NCBI GenBank assembly: GCA_016178015.1
Contig: JACOUB010000045.1
Span: 1-64,000, forward strand
DNA: 64,000 nucleotides
Direction: 5' to 3'
From: Methylocystis sp.
GTDB lineage: Bacteria > Pseudomonadota > Alphaproteobacteria > Rhizobiales > Beijerinckiaceae
Below the pieces are notes generated by a model. It ran no database searches and was not told the DNA's origin. It was given only the letters and a program-made list of their open reading frames with translations. This document shows, in pieces, positions 9,161 through 18,085 of the stretch. The translations under genes were made by a program, and so were the position numbers. The number at the start of each line of letters is the position of its first letter. Positions within the stretch are counted from its first letter, which is position 1.

Positions 9161-9637
9161 ATGAAACGATTTTTGAGTGCGCTGCTAGCGGCGGGTCTCA
9201 CTGTGTCCCTGGCGACGGCCGCGCCGGCCAAGCGCGCCAAGCCTGCTCCCGAGAAGGAGGGGGAGAAGGAGAGCCAACAACAGCAGGAGGCCATCCCCAG
9301 TTACAAGCCGTTCCCGTACTACCAGACCTTCCTGCTCAAGGACATCAACGGCAAGACGCCGCCGGTCGAAATATGGATTACGGTCGATAAGACCGGACAC
9401 GGCGCCGGCTTTTCCGGCTGCAAGAACTGGTCGGCGGTGTTCATCGTCGGCGCCAATCGCCTCGGCCCCAAAGCCATGCCGGCGGTGACGGAGCAAAAAT
9501 GCGACGCCGCGGCTCAGGAGCTCGAACGTGATTACTGGAACGTCTTGCTTTCAGGTCCCTATTGGGACACGCAAGGTTCCGACCTGATCCTGAAAGGTTT
9601 CAAGGGCGGCGTGTTGAGGTTTACGCGGTCCCTTTAG
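9161..9637 (+). CDS. Exported small protein, possibly META/HslJ-like
   Basis: A 158-residue protein beginning with a clear signal peptide (MKRFLSALLAAG, cleavage near ATAAPA). A charged low-complexity stretch of Lys, Glu and Gln follows, then a compact domain with the segment GAGFSGCKNWSAVF and a C-terminal LILKGFKGGVLRFTR. The Gly-Cys-Asn-like turn and the ending recall META/HslJ domains of small periplasmic proteins, but the match is loose and I give no function. The start at 9161 was chosen because the signal peptide begins there; an in-frame ATG at 9134 would only add residues before it. Confidence 0.6.
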   Translation: MKRFLSALLAAGLTVSLATAAPAKRAKPAPEKEGEKESQQQQEAIPSYKPFPYYQTFLLKDINGKTPPVEIWITVDKTGHGAGFSGCKNWSAVFIVGANRLGPKAMPAVTEQKCDAAAQELERDYWNVLLSGPYWDTQGSDLILKGFKGGVLRFTRSL

Positions 9638-9757
9638 CGCGTTTCCCGCCGAAGTGGATGCGATTCCCACCTTCAGCGTCGTCATGGGATCACTCCTCAT
9701 CTCGCGCAACGCCGAAATCCACCGCGGCCCAGAAACCGGCGCGTCGGGTCGCCGCAT

Positions 9758-10201
9758 TCACGATCCCCCGTCGAACTTCAGTTCGCGCGCCAGTTCCTCG
9801 AGCCGCGCGGCGAAGCGGGCGCGCGCGCGCGCCGCGGTGCGGGGATAGTCCTCGAGGACGCGGTGGAACAGTTGGCGCGTAATCTTGAGCACGGCGGCAG
9901 GCTCGCGCGCCATGGCGGTGACCGGGCGCCTGGTCGGCGCCACCAGCGCCCGCTCGCCGAGCAGCGTGAACGGACGCACGATCTTTTCGGCCGGGCGGCC
10001 GTCGTCTTCAGTCCCTAACGCGATCGAACCGCTGGTGAGGATGAAACCGCCGTCCGCGGGTTCGTCGCGCCGAAACAGCGCATCGCCGGCGCGCAACAAA
10101 CGCGTTTCGGCGCTCGAGACGAGCAACCTCAAGGCTTCCAGTTCGAAATCCTGGAACAATGGAATGCGTCTTAGGTTTTCGACGTCGTCATCGAGGGCCA
10201 T
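9758..10201 (-). CDS. Cyclic nucleotide-binding domain protein without DNA-binding domain
   Basis: A 147-residue protein that is almost entirely one cNMP-binding (CAP_ED) beta-roll: the start IPLFQDFE, the turn GDALFRRDEPADGGFILTSG and the phosphate-cassette region FTLLGERALVAPTRRPVTAMA are recognisable. The canonical cassette Arg is present in TRRPVTA. There is no helix-turn-helix after the roll, unlike CRP/FNR regulators; a charged helix ends the protein. It lies 39 bases after the OmpR-like regulator on the same strand, so a role in the same signalling unit is plausible but inferred. Confidence 0.85.
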   Translation of the reverse strand: MALDDDVENLRRIPLFQDFELEALRLLVSSAETRLLRAGDALFRRDEPADGGFILTSGSIALGTEDDGRPAEKIVRPFTLLGERALVAPTRRPVTAMAREPAAVLKITRQLFHRVLEDYPRTAARARARFAARLEELARELKFDGGS

Positions 10202-10240
10202 GCGGCTGTCGTGTCCTCGCCCATTCGCTGCGCGCGTCCG

Positions 10241-10945
10241 TTAAAAGCTGGTTCGCCCGCGCGACGGGCGCAGGTCGCCTCGGGACGCCAACTTGTAGCC
10301 GCCTCGCTCGGTCACCAGGAGACGGGCCGTCGAGGCGTCGAGTTCGAGCTTTCGCCGCAAGCGGTAAATGTGCGTTTCCAGCGTGCGGGTCGTGACCGCC
10401 GGGTTATAACCCCAAACGTCGCGCAGCAACATATCACGGGAAACGCTGGCCCCGCCGGCTTTCGCCAGACGCAAGAGAATGGCGCGTTCTTTTTCCGTGA
10501 GCCGCAGTCTTTTTCCTGCGGCGTCAACGAGATCGTTGGCGTCGGCGCGGAAGGCGTAGCGACCGATGCGGAAGGTCTCGTCGTCGCCTTCCGTGCGCCG
10601 ACGCAACACATCGCGAAGGCGCGCCAACAAGTCCGCGAAGCGGAACGGACGAACAAGGCAAGCATCGACGCGAGCGGGCAAATCCAGCTGCTTGCCGGCG
10701 AGCAGGACAATTGGTCCGCGGAAGCCGGACGATCGAACGCGTTCGATCGTAACTTGCGCCTCCCCAGCGCCATGGCCGGCGTCGAAGAGGAAGAGATCTG
10801 GCGATTGGGCGCCGAGCAGCGCCAGAGCTTTCGCTTGCGTATCGGTTTCCAGAAGCGTGAATTCCGGGTAGAGGGCGAGCTGCTCGACGAGGCTGGCGCG
10901 CAAGCCGGCCTCGGCGGCGATGAGAATCGTGTAAGAGCGCGTCAT
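10241..10945 (-). CDS. OmpR/PhoB-family response regulator with degenerate receiver
   Basis: A 234-residue two-domain regulator. The C-terminal winged helix (about residues 125-225, with RTLETHIYRLRRKLE and the wing RGGYKL) is typical of OmpR/PhoB. The N-terminal receiver keeps the phospho-acceptor D55 but the acidic pair is replaced by A11-E12, the conserved Thr/Ser by A83 and the switch Lys by R99. The start at 10945 is where the receiver begins; a 22-residue upstream extension is not receiver-like. It precedes the cNMP-binding protein gene. The family is an essential-looking group in alphaproteobacteria in some genera, but I cannot name it with confidence. Confidence 0.88.
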   Translation of the reverse strand: MTRSYTILIAAEAGLRASLVEQLALYPEFTLLETDTQAKALALLGAQSPDLFLFDAGHGAGEAQVTIERVRSSGFRGPIVLLAGKQLDLPARVDACLVRPFRFADLLARLRDVLRRRTEGDDETFRIGRYAFRADANDLVDAAGKRLRLTEKERAILLRLAKAGGASVSRDMLLRDVWGYNPAVTTRTLETHIYRLRRKLELDASTARLLVTERGGYKLASRGDLRPSRGRTSF

Positions 10946-10998
10946 CGCATTTTGTTCCGGCCGCCGAAATTTATACGAGTGGATCGAATCCACAACCC

Positions 10999-11547
10999 AT
11001 GAAAAAACCAAACCAGCCTAAACCCGGCCTGAGGCGACTGCTGGTCTCGCGTTTCGCCGCCGGGCGGCTATGGCGCGGCAAATTGATTGCCGGAACGCTG
11101 GTTCTGCCCTGCGCGCTTGGCCGCGCCGGCCTCACGCGTCACAAGCGCGAAGGGGACGGCGCGACGCCGTCCGGGCGGCGACGATTGCTCTTCTTTCTGT
11201 TTCGACGAGAAAGGGCGAGGTTGGCCGGCCTGCGCGCGCCCGTGCGATTCGTCCGCAAGGACGACATCTGGTGCGACGATCCGACCTCGTTCTCTTACAA
11301 TCGCCTTTTGCGCGGACCCTCCCGCCGCGGGCATGAGGACCTGTGGCGCGCGGACCGGCTCTACGATGTCGTCGGCGTGCTGGACTACAATATCCGTCCG
11401 CGCGTTCTGGGGCGGGGAAGCGCGATTTTTTTCCACATCGCGACGGACGACCTCCCCCCGACGGCCGGCTGCGTGGCGTTGCGGGCGCGCGACATGGCGC
11501 GCCTCCTGCCGCGCCTGGCGCGGCGGGCGACGCTGGTCATCGGGTAG
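10999..11547 (+). CDS. L,D-transpeptidase (YkuD fold)
   Basis: Predicted peptidoglycan cross-linking or lipoprotein-anchoring enzyme of 182 residues. The catalytic stretch H146-x...-P-T-A-G-C158 (HIATDD...PTAGCVAL) is that of the L,D-transpeptidase catalytic domain. The first 40 residues are basic and no convincing signal peptide is seen, so secretion would need a different route or the true start may differ. Its 3' end overlaps the convergent yggS-type gene by 11 bases. It is divergent from the OmpR-like regulator, whose start is 53 bases away, so the two promoters share a very short interval. Confidence 0.87.
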   Translation: MKKPNQPKPGLRRLLVSRFAAGRLWRGKLIAGTLVLPCALGRAGLTRHKREGDGATPSGRRRLLFFLFRRERARLAGLRAPVRFVRKDDIWCDDPTSFSYNRLLRGPSRRGHEDLWRADRLYDVVGVLDYNIRPRVLGRGSAIFFHIATDDLPPTAGCVALRARDMARLLPRLARRATLVIG

Positions 11548-12211
11548 AATAGTCCCTCTCCCCCATGATCGCCGAGCCGATCCGCACACAGGTGGCGCCT
11601 TGCTGGATGGCCAGTTCGTAATCGGAGCTCATGCCCATGGAAAGCTCCGAAAGGCCGTTGCGCGCGGCGATGTCCGCGAGCAGGGCGAAATGGGGCGAGG
11701 CCTGCTGATGCGCCGGCGGAACGCACATCAATCCGGCGATGTTCAGCCCGTATCGCTCGCGGCAAAGAGCGATGAAGGCGTCGGCGTCGCGAGGCGCCAC
11801 GCCCGCTTTCTGCGGCTCCGCGCCGGTGTTGACCTGCGCCAGGAGACGCGGCCGCTTGTCCAAACTGGCCATCTCGGCGGCAAGCGCCTGCGCGATCTTG
11901 GGACGATCCACGGTTTCTATGACATCGAAAGTCGCGACCGCCTCGCGCGCCTTGTTGGATTGCAACGGGCCGATGAGGTGGAGTTCGACGCCGGGATAGA
12001 CGGCGCGCAACGGCCCCCATTTGGCGCGCGCCTCTTGCACCCGGTTCTCCCCGAACACGCGATGGCCGGCCTCCAGCAGGGGAATCACGTCCGCGGCGGG
12101 AAACGTCTTGGCGACGCAGACGAGCGTCACCCCCGCCGGATCGCGGCCGCAGTCCCGCGCCGCGCGGGCTATTATGGCTTCGATGTCTTGCAGCCGATCG
12201 ACGCTGGTCAC
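11537..12211 (-). CDS. YggS-family pyridoxal 5'-phosphate homeostasis protein
   Basis: A 224-residue single-domain PLP-binding protein with the fold of alanine racemase's barrel. The PLP Lys is K35 in LVCVAKTFP; the family signatures FGENRVQEA, HLIGPLQSNK, LLAQVNTG and LSMGMSSDYELAIQQGATCVRIGSAIMGER are all present. Members have no enzyme activity of their own and buffer PLP and amino-acid/keto-acid pools. The start is GTG at 12211. The stop lies inside the convergent transpeptidase gene. Confidence 0.95.
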   Translation of the reverse strand: MTSVDRLQDIEAIIARAARDCGRDPAGVTLVCVAKTFPAADVIPLLEAGHRVFGENRVQEARAKWGPLRAVYPGVELHLIGPLQSNKAREAVATFDVIETVDRPKIAQALAAEMASLDKRPRLLAQVNTGAEPQKAGVAPRDADAFIALCRERYGLNIAGLMCVPPAHQQASPHFALLADIAARNGLSELSMGMSSDYELAIQQGATCVRIGSAIMGERDYSTR

Positions 12212-12333
12212 GGTGTCCCTATAGCGGCTGCAAGGGCTCCGGGTAAGCGGGATGGCGATGTGAACCGATCGGCGTCCGGCGGCTCACAACCCGCTGAACC
12301 AGTTATACCAGCGGCGGAAAACAAGGCCGCGTA

Positions 12334-12470
12334 ATGGCCGGGCTTGTCCCGGCCATCCACGCCGACAAGCTGCGGCGCCTCTTTATGAAGAGCGAAGCGT
12401 TTTCGCATCTTTCGTAAAAACGTCCCGCACTGTCCCGGCGTGGATGCCCGCGACAAGCGCGGGCATGACG
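12334..12470. repeat. Dispersed palindromic intergenic repeat, family B copy 2
   Basis: About 137 bases starting ATGGCCGGGCTTGTCCCGGC, with a middle CTTTATGAAGAGCGAAGC and ending GACAAGCGCGGGCATGACG. It aligns over most of its length with copy 3 at 20966-21106. It fills the central part of the 428-base gap between the yggS-type gene and the epimerase. The remaining bases (12471-12639) show no gene; a TTGACA at 12566 has no matching -10 box at the usual distance. Confidence 0.85.
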
Positions 12471-12639
12471 ACGGTCAATATGTGTCGCCATTGTTATTAT
12501 ATCCTTGGTTCTCAAAAATAGCCGCCGGGATCGTCGTCTGCGACGAAGCCAGCCCGGACGCCGCGTTGACATGAGCGGCGCGGTTGCGCAAGACGAACGT
12601 TGGGGGAGAGCCGTGGTTTCAACACAGGTTTAAGCTCAC

Positions 12640-13641
12640 ATGCGCATTTTCGTGACCGGCTCGGCCGGCTTCATCGGCTTTCATCTTTGCAGGCGGCTCC
12701 TCGAGCTCGGACATTTCGTCGATGGCTTCGACGGCATGACCGCCTATTACGACGTGCGGCTCAAGGAGGCGCGTCACGCCATTCTGCGCCGCTCGAACGG
12801 CTTTCGCGCCCACATCGCCATGCTCGAGGACTTCGGCGCGCTGACCCGTGCGGTCGAGACCGCCCGCCCCGAGGTCGTCGTTCATCTCGCCGCCCAAGCT
12901 GGCGTGCGCTACAGCCTCGAGAATCCGCGCGCCTATGTCGACGCCAATCTCGTCGGGACCTTTAATGTCTTGGAGCTGGCGCGCGTCCATCCGCTGCGCC
13001 ATCTCCTGGTCGCCTCGACCAGCTCCGTCTATGGCGCCAACGCCGTCATGCCCTTCGTCGAGCACGAGCGCACCGACCATCCGCTCACGCTCTACGCCGC
13101 GACCAAGAAGGCGACAGAGCTCATGGCGCATGCTTACGCGCATCTGTGGTCGATCCCCACCACCGCGTTTCGCTTCTTCACGGTTTATGGCCCCTGGGGG
13201 CGGCCGGACATGGCCTTGTTCAAATTTGTCGACGCCATCGAGAACGATCGGCCGATCGACATTTACAATCACGGCAACATGGAGCGCGACTTCACCTATG
13301 TGGACGATCTCGTCGAGGCGATCGTGCGCTTGATCGATTGCGCGCCGCCGTGCGGCCCGAGCACGGATGATCCGTCCTTGTCGCCGGCGGCGCCGTTTCG
13401 CGTCGTCAATATCGGACGCGGCGAGCCGGTCAATCTGCTCGAGTTCATCGAGGCGATCGAGCGCAAGATCGGCAAGAAGGCCGTTCGCAACTATCTCGAC
13501 ATGCAGCCAGGCGACGTGCAGAAAACTTTCGCCGACTGCTCGCTGCTCGAGAAGCTCACCGGCTACAGGCCGCGCACCTCCATCGAACAGGGCGTGTCGG
13601 AGTTTGTCGATTGGCGCCGCGACTATTATCGGGCGAAGTAG
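12640..13641 (+). CDS. NAD-dependent UDP-sugar epimerase (UDP-glucuronate 4-epimerase type)
   Basis: Extended short-chain dehydrogenase of 333 residues that would interconvert UDP-glucuronate and UDP-galacturonate for surface polysaccharide. The NAD motif GSAGFIG begins at residue 7, the catalytic Y152-x-x-x-K156 is in YAATKK, and the sequence [10 protein letters not shown] near residue 40 and [16 protein letters not shown] are hallmarks of the UDP-glucuronate 4-epimerase group. It stands alone, with no glycosyltransferase beside it, so the polymer it serves is unknown; the sugar transferase at 33.6 kb is a distant candidate partner. The substrate assignment rests on motif likeness. Confidence 0.9.
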   Translation: MRIFVTGSAGFIGFHLCRRLLELGHFVDGFDGMTAYYDVRLKEARHAILRRSNGFRAHIAMLEDFGALTRAVETARPEVVVHLAAQAGVRYSLENPRAYVDANLVGTFNVLELARVHPLRHLLVASTSSVYGANAVMPFVEHERTDHPLTLYAATKKATELMAHAYAHLWSIPTTAFRFFTVYGPWGRPDMALFKFVDAIENDRPIDIYNHGNMERDFTYVDDLVEAIVRLIDCAPPCGPSTDDPSLSPAAPFRVVNIGRGEPVNLLEFIEAIERKIGKKAVRNYLDMQPGDVQKTFADCSLLEKLTGYRPRTSIEQGVSEFVDWRRDYYRAK

Positions 13642-13648
13642 GAGAGGC

Positions 13649-13848
13649 GCCAATGACAGGGCGATCGGGTGAAAGGTTCCCTCATCCTGAGGAGGCCCCG
13701 AAGGGGCCGTCTCGAAGGACGAGGGAACCGCCAATCGGCTATTTTCCTCTCGCCTCGTGCTTCGAGACGCGGCCTTCGGCCGCTCTTCAGCATGAGGGCG
13801 AGGAATGCGGTCCTTCACCCGATTGCCCTGGGTGCCAATGACAGGGCG
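13649..13848. repeat. Family D palindromic element with 15-bp direct repeats
   Basis: The unit is bounded by outward arms GGGCGATCGGGTGAAAGG and CCTTCACCCGATTGCCCTGG, which are inverted copies of each other, and internally carries the arms GAGGCCCCGAAGGGGCCGTC and CGCGGCCTTCGGCCGCTC. The 15-base direct repeat GCCAATGACAGGGCG lies at 13649-13663 and again at 13834-13848. A second member is at 33092-33265. It fills the gap between the epimerase and the cytochrome. Confidence 0.8.
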
Positions 13849-13873
13849 GTCGAGACGCGCTAAGCTTGGTTGC

Positions 13874-14203
13874 ATGAGCCGATTTGCGTGGGCGCCGCTT
13901 GCCGCGGCTATTGTCTGTTGCGCTTTTGCCGCCCGCGCGGACAGCGCGTTGATTGCGCGCGGGCGCATCATTGCCGAGAAGAATTGCGGCCGCTGCCATG
14001 CCACGGGCAAGGTTGGCAAGAGCCCCAATCCGAGCTCGCCGCCGTTTCGCACGCTTCAGCAAAAATACCCGCTCGCCGATCTGGAAGAGGCGCTCGGCGA
14101 AGGCATCCTGGTCGGCCACGAAGGCGCGGACATGCCGCAGTTCCGGCTCGACGCGCCGCAAATCGAGGCGTTGCTGGCTTATCTGGCGTCGATACAGAAG
14201 TGA
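13874..14203 (+). CDS. Small exported c-type cytochrome
   Basis: A 109-residue monoheme cytochrome c. Residues 1-22 form a signal peptide ending ARA. The heme site is CGRCH at 38-42 and the likely axial Met is M87 in GADMPQF. It would sit in the periplasm and pass electrons between membrane complexes; its partner is not shown by context. The start at 13874 is fixed by the signal peptide; longer in-frame versions run into the family D repeat. Confidence 0.88.
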   Translation: MSRFAWAPLAAAIVCCAFAARADSALIARGRIIAEKNCGRCHATGKVGKSPNPSSPPFRTLQQKYPLADLEEALGEGILVGHEGADMPQFRLDAPQIEALLAYLASIQK

Positions 14204-14219
14204 GGGCGTATCGATAATG

Positions 14220-14262
14220 TTGACACGCATCATTTTGCGCTCTATTGTTTCTACAATGTAGA
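14220..14262 (+). promoter_or_regulatory. Putative mazEF promoter with palindromic operator
   Basis: TTGACA at 14220-14225, a 17-base spacer and TATTGT at 14243-14248 form a good sigma-70-like promoter. Directly after it, TCTACAATGTAGA (14250-14262) is a perfect palindrome with 6-base arms, well placed for autoregulation by the MazE antitoxin. GGAG lies before the GTG start at 14280. Confidence 0.55.
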
Positions 14263-14279
14263 CACCATCGGAGCAAAGC

Positions 14280-14522
14280 GTGCGCGTCGTCGTCAAGAAA
14301 TGGGGCAATTCCGCCGCCCTGCGCGTGCCAGCGGCGGTGATGGAGCAGGCTCATTTGACAATCGATCAGGCGCTCGACATGCGGGTCGAGCAGAGCCGGA
14401 TCGTCATCGAGCCCCTTCACAGGCCGGAATTCGATCTTAACTCGCTGCTTGCGGCAATCACCCCCGAGAACCTGCATGAGGAAGCGAGTTTCGGCGCGCC
14501 CGTCGGCCGGGAAGCTCTCTGA
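14280..14522 (+). CDS. MazE-type antitoxin (AbrB fold)
   Basis: An 80-residue protein whose N-terminal 45 residues are the swapped-hairpin AbrB/MazE DNA-binding domain (VVVKKWGNSAALRVPAAVM). The acidic C-terminal tail from about residue 55 would wrap the toxin. The start is GTG at 14280, preceded by GGAG. Its stop overlaps the toxin start by one base (TGATG), the normal arrangement in mazEF. A palindrome in the promoter suggests autoregulation. Confidence 0.88.
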   Translation: MRVVVKKWGNSAALRVPAAVMEQAHLTIDQALDMRVEQSRIVIEPLHRPEFDLNSLLAAITPENLHEEASFGAPVGREAL

Positions 14523-14854
14523 TGGGGACTTATGTCCCGGAGCGCGGCGACATCGTCTGGCTGAGCTTCGATCCGCAAGCGGGACATGAGCAAGCTGGCC
14601 GTCGTCCGGCGCTGGCGCTGAGCCCCAAGGCCTATAACGCCAAGACCGGCTTGATGCTGTGTTGCCCGATGACGACCAAGATCAAGGGCTATCCGTTCGA
14701 GGTCGCGATATCGGCAACATCGCGTTCGGTCGCGCTGGCGGATCAGGTGAAGAGCCTCGACTGGCGGGCGCGCCGCGCGCGCAAGAAGGGCGGCGCATCG
14801 CCGGCGGAACTTGCCCTGGTTGTTGCGAAAATCAAACCATTGCTCGGCTTGTGA
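14522..14854 (+). CDS. MazF-type toxin (PemK endoribonuclease)
   Basis: A 110-residue mRNA interferase. The beta-barrel signatures GDIVWLSFDPQAGHEQAGRRPAL near the N-terminus, then CCPMT and the mid-protein SVALADQVKSLDW, match MazF/PemK; the Arg in GRRP and the Thr in CCPMT are the conserved active-site positions. It is translated just after MazE and would cut mRNA at a short sequence when free of the antitoxin. The gene looks intact. Confidence 0.9.
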   Translation: MGTYVPERGDIVWLSFDPQAGHEQAGRRPALALSPKAYNAKTGLMLCCPMTTKIKGYPFEVAISATSRSVALADQVKSLDWRARRARKKGGASPAELALVVAKIKPLLGL

Positions 14855-14889
14855 CGCTGCAGGCCAATGCTTGCTTCGCCTTTTGTTGA

Positions 14890-14950
14890 GCGCGCCTGAA
14901 GGCGCGCGATCCAGCGTCGCGGTCATCGGACCGCGAGCTTTCAAGCTCGC
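14890..14950. repeat. Family A palindromic repeat, copy 1
   Basis: Two inverted palindromes: GCGCGCCTGAAGGCGCGC at 14890-14907 and GCGAGCTTTCAAGCTCGC at 14933-14950, separated by about 25 bases containing GATCC and GGACC. It starts 36 bases after the mazF stop. Confidence 0.8.
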
Positions 14951-15022
14951 CAACTTGGCCCGCGCCTTTGCGCCACTTTCCCCGCTGGTCTAATACTCGC
15001 GGCGAACCCTGCCGAGGAGAGA

Positions 15023-17182
15023 ATGTCCCGTATTCCAGATTTCACAAAAGTAGCCTTCGCCCCCACGGCCGCCTTGCCCGCGAGCGCGGAGCCGCGCAAC
15101 TGGCTGACGCCCGAGGGCATTGCGGTCAACAACGCCTATGGCCCGTCCGACATCGAGGAACTCTCCTTCGTCGACGGTTTTCCCGGGATCGCCCCTTATG
15201 TGCGCGGTCCTTACCCAACCATGTACGTGACGCAGCCCTGGACCATCCGCCAATACGCGGGCTTCTCGACGGCTGAAGATTCCAACGCCTTCTACCGGCG
15301 CAATCTGGCGGCCGGGCAGAAGGGCCTCTCGATCGCCTTCGATCTCGCCACGCATCGCGGCTATGACTCCGATCATCCGCGCGTTGCCGGCGACGTCGGC
15401 ATGGCGGGCGTCGCCATCGATTCCATCTACGACATGCGCACGCTGTTCGACGGCATTCCGCTCGATCAAATGAGCGTGTCGATGACCATGAACGGCGCGG
15501 TGCTGCCCATTCTCGCGCTCTATATCGTCGCCGGCGAAGAGCAAGGCGTTCGCCCCGAGCACCTGACCGGCACCATTCAAAACGACATCTTGAAAGAATT
15601 CATGGTGCGCAACACCTTCATCTATCCGCCGGCTGAATCGATGCGCATCGTCTCGGACATATTCGCTTACTGCCGCAAGCATATGCCGAAGTTCAACTCG
15701 ATTTCGATCTCCGGCTACCACATGCAGGAAGCCGGGGCGACCGCCGATCTCGAACTTGGCTACACGCTCGCCGACGGCGTCGAATATGTGCGCGCCGGCA
15801 TGGCGACGGGCCTTCCCATCGACGCTTTCGCGCCGCGTCTGTCCTTCTTCTTCGCCATCGGCATGAACTTCTTCATGGAAGTGGCGAAGCTGCGCGCCGC
15901 CCGCCTCCTATGGGCGCGACTGATGAAGGACCTTGGTGCGAAATCGGAAAAGAGCCTGACGCTGCGCACCCACTGCCAGACCTCCGGCTGGTCGCTCGCC
16001 GCGCAGGATGTCTATGTCAACGTCATCCGCACCTGCGTCGAGGCCATGGCGGCGACGCAAGGCCAGACGCAATCGCTGCACACCAATGCCCTCGACGAGG
16101 CGCTGGCGCTGCCCACCGACTTCTCCGCCCGCATCGCGCGCAACACGCAGATCGTGCTGCAACAGGAGAGCGGCGCGACCCGCATCATCGATCCGTGGGG
16201 CGGCTCGTATTACGTCGAACGGCTCACCGCCGAACTCGCCAAAAAAGCTTGGGCGCATATCGAAGAGGTCGAGAAGTTGGGGGGCATGGCCAAGGCGATC
16301 GCCGCCGGCGTGCCTAAACAGCGCATCGAGGAAGCGGCGGCGAGGACCCAGGCGCGCATCGACACCGGCCAGCAGGTAGTGGTCGGCGTCAACAAGTTCC
16401 GGCCCGAGCACGACATTGCGCCCGACGTGCTGAAGGTCGACAATTCCGCGGTGCGCGTAGCGCAGATCGACAAGCTCGCGCGTCTGCGCGCCGAGCGCGA
16501 CGAGGCGAAGACGCAAGCCGCGCTCGACGCCTTGACGCAAGGCGCGCGCGCTGACGCAAACCTGCTGGCGCTCGCCATCGAAGCGGCGCGCGCCAAGGCG
16601 AGCGTCGGCGAAATCTCGTATGCGCTCGAGAAAGTGTTCGGCCGCCATCAACCCAAGGCCAATGTGATCTCCGGCGTTTACGCGCGCGAGGCGGGCGAGC
16701 GCAACGAAGCCATCACGCGCGTGCGCGGCATGACGCGCGCGTTCGAAGAAAACGATTCGCGCCGCCCGCGCATTCTCGTCGCCAAGCTCGGCCAGGACGG
16801 CCATGACCGCGGCCAGAAGGTGATCGCCTCGGCTTTCGCCGATCTCGGCTTCGAGGTGGTGATCGGGTCGCTGTTCGCGACGCCCGAGGAGGTGGCCAAG
16901 CAGGCCGCCGAGAACGACGTGCATTGCGTCGGCGTCAGTTCGCTCACCGCCGGCCATCTGGCGCTGGCGCCGCAATTGCGCGACGCGCTCAAGGCCCAGG
17001 GGCGCGACAACGTTATGATGGTGGTCGGCGGCGTCATCCCCAAGGGCGATTTCGAGGCGCTTTACGAAGCCGGCGTCAGCGCGATCTTCTTGCCCGGCAC
17101 GAACGTTCCCGACGCCGCCGCGCATCTCCTCGACGAATTGAACATCCGCCTCGGCTACGCTCAAAGGGAGGTGCGGAAGTAA
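15023..17182 (+). CDS. scpA: Methylmalonyl-CoA mutase, large (catalytic) subunit
   Basis: Adenosylcobalamin-dependent isomerase that turns (R)-methylmalonyl-CoA into succinyl-CoA, used in propionate use and in the ethylmalonyl-CoA pathway. The 719-residue protein has the N-terminal substrate-binding barrel ([41 protein letters not shown]) and the C-terminal B12 domain with the cobalt ligand H594 in [11 protein letters not shown]. Length and motifs match the single-subunit or alpha form. The beta subunit and the epimerase are not in this window. RBS GAGGAGA precedes the start. Confidence 0.97.
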   Translation: MSRIPDFTKVAFAPTAALPASAEPRNWLTPEGIAVNNAYGPSDIEELSFVDGFPGIAPYVRGPYPTMYVTQPWTIRQYAGFSTAEDSNAFYRRNLAAGQKGLSIAFDLATHRGYDSDHPRVAGDVGMAGVAIDSIYDMRTLFDGIPLDQMSVSMTMNGAVLPILALYIVAGEEQGVRPEHLTGTIQNDILKEFMVRNTFIYPPAESMRIVSDIFAYCRKHMPKFNSISISGYHMQEAGATADLELGYTLADGVEYVRAGMATGLPIDAFAPRLSFFFAIGMNFFMEVAKLRAARLLWARLMKDLGAKSEKSLTLRTHCQTSGWSLAAQDVYVNVIRTCVEAMAATQGQTQSLHTNALDEALALPTDFSARIARNTQIVLQQESGATRIIDPWGGSYYVERLTAELAKKAWAHIEEVEKLGGMAKAIAAGVPKQRIEEAAARTQARIDTGQQVVVGVNKFRPEHDIAPDVLKVDNSAVRVAQIDKLARLRAERDEAKTQAALDALTQGARADANLLALAIEAARAKASVGEISYALEKVFGRHQPKANVISGVYAREAGERNEAITRVRGMTRAFEENDSRRPRILVAKLGQDGHDRGQKVIASAFADLGFEVVIGSLFATPEEVAKQAAENDVHCVGVSSLTAGHLALAPQLRDALKAQGRDNVMMVVGGVIPKGDFEALYEAGVSAIFLPGTNVPDAAAHLLDELNIRLGYAQREVRK

Positions 17183-17275
17183 GGGAAAAAGAAGCCGCCG
17201 GCGGCCGCGCTGATGGGCAGGAGGACAGACCAATGTCGGTTGTCTCGAATTTCAGACCCGCTATGGTGCGCATCC

Positions 17276-17818
17276 ATGACCCAACGGCGTGAGGCCATCA
17301 TCGGCGTCGTCACCGCTTCCGACCGAGCCAGCGCCGGCGTTTACGAGGACGAGAGCGGGCCGGCGATCGAAGCTTATTTCCGCAAGGTTCTGACCAGCTC
17401 GTTCCGCATCGAGCGGCGCATCGTTCCCGACGGTTTCGAGAGCGTGCGCGATGCGCTCATCGATCTTGCCGACAACGTCGGCTGCGATCTCATCGTCACG
17501 ACCGGGGGAACCGGGCCCTCGCCACGCGATTTGACGCCGGAGGCGACGCGCGCCGCCGCGCCGCGCGAGTTTCCAGGCTTCGGCGAGCTGATGCGCAAGG
17601 CGTCGCTGGCGCAGGTTCCGACCGCCATCCTGTCGCGGCAGCTCGCCGCGCAGCGCGGCAAGTGCCTGATCGTCAACCTGCCGGGCAAGCCCGCCGCGAT
17701 CGAAATGTGCCTTAACGCCGTCATGCCGGCGGTTCCCTATTGCCTCGATCTCATCGGGGCGGGTTATATCGAAACCGATCCTTCGCAGGTGAAGGCCTTC
17801 CGGCCCAAGGGCAGGTGA
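17276..17818 (+). CDS. mogA: Molybdopterin adenylyltransferase
   Basis: Enzyme that adenylates molybdopterin before molybdenum insertion in molybdenum cofactor synthesis. It has 180 residues; the signature TTGGTGPSPRDLTPEAT and the ending region LIVNLPGKPAAI are those of MogA/MoaB-type proteins. The start at 17276 was chosen because homologous sequence begins with TQRREAIIGVVTASDRAS; earlier in-frame residues look non-coding. MoaB is the nearest alternative, but the length and SPRDLTPEAT block favour MogA. It lies 93 bases after scpA and is probably separately expressed. Confidence 0.88.
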   Translation: MTQRREAIIGVVTASDRASAGVYEDESGPAIEAYFRKVLTSSFRIERRIVPDGFESVRDALIDLADNVGCDLIVTTGGTGPSPRDLTPEATRAAAPREFPGFGELMRKASLAQVPTAILSRQLAAQRGKCLIVNLPGKPAAIEMCLNAVMPAVPYCLDLIGAGYIETDPSQVKAFRPKGR

Positions 17819-17866
17819 ACGAGGGCGATCGGGTAACAAAATTACGCGTGATGACGCCGTTCGATT

Positions 17867-17975
17867 CCCTCTCCCGCGGAGCGGGGGAGGGCTAGGGAGG
17901 GGGTATTTCCGAGCCAGATTGCTCCAAGACCAGCCACCCCCTCTCCAACTCTCCCCCGCGTTCCGCGGGAGAGAG
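17867..17975. repeat. Family C palindromic repeat, copy 1
   Basis: CCCTCTCCCGCGGAGCGGGG at the left end and CCCCCGCGTTCCGCGGGAGA at the right end, each a hairpin, with the inverted inner arms AGGGAGGGGG and CCACCCCCTC. Between mogA and dapB; the other members lie at 37654, 39430 and 53334. Confidence 0.8.
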
Positions 17976-18085
17976 AGCAGGTTGCGCCCTTTGCAGACAT
18001 TCACCCGGTGAAAGGCGCCGCTTCTCTTCAGGGGCCGGGACTTGTATAGAATTTCCTCCCTTCGTTGCCGCCAAGGATACGAATA

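Noticed and set aside
12566-12594. TTGACA before the epimerase gene
   Set aside because: No -10-like hexamer at 16-18 bases downstream.
15908-17233. A 441-codon complement frame over methylmalonyl-CoA mutase
   Set aside because: Shadow of scpA; no start signal and no family likeness.
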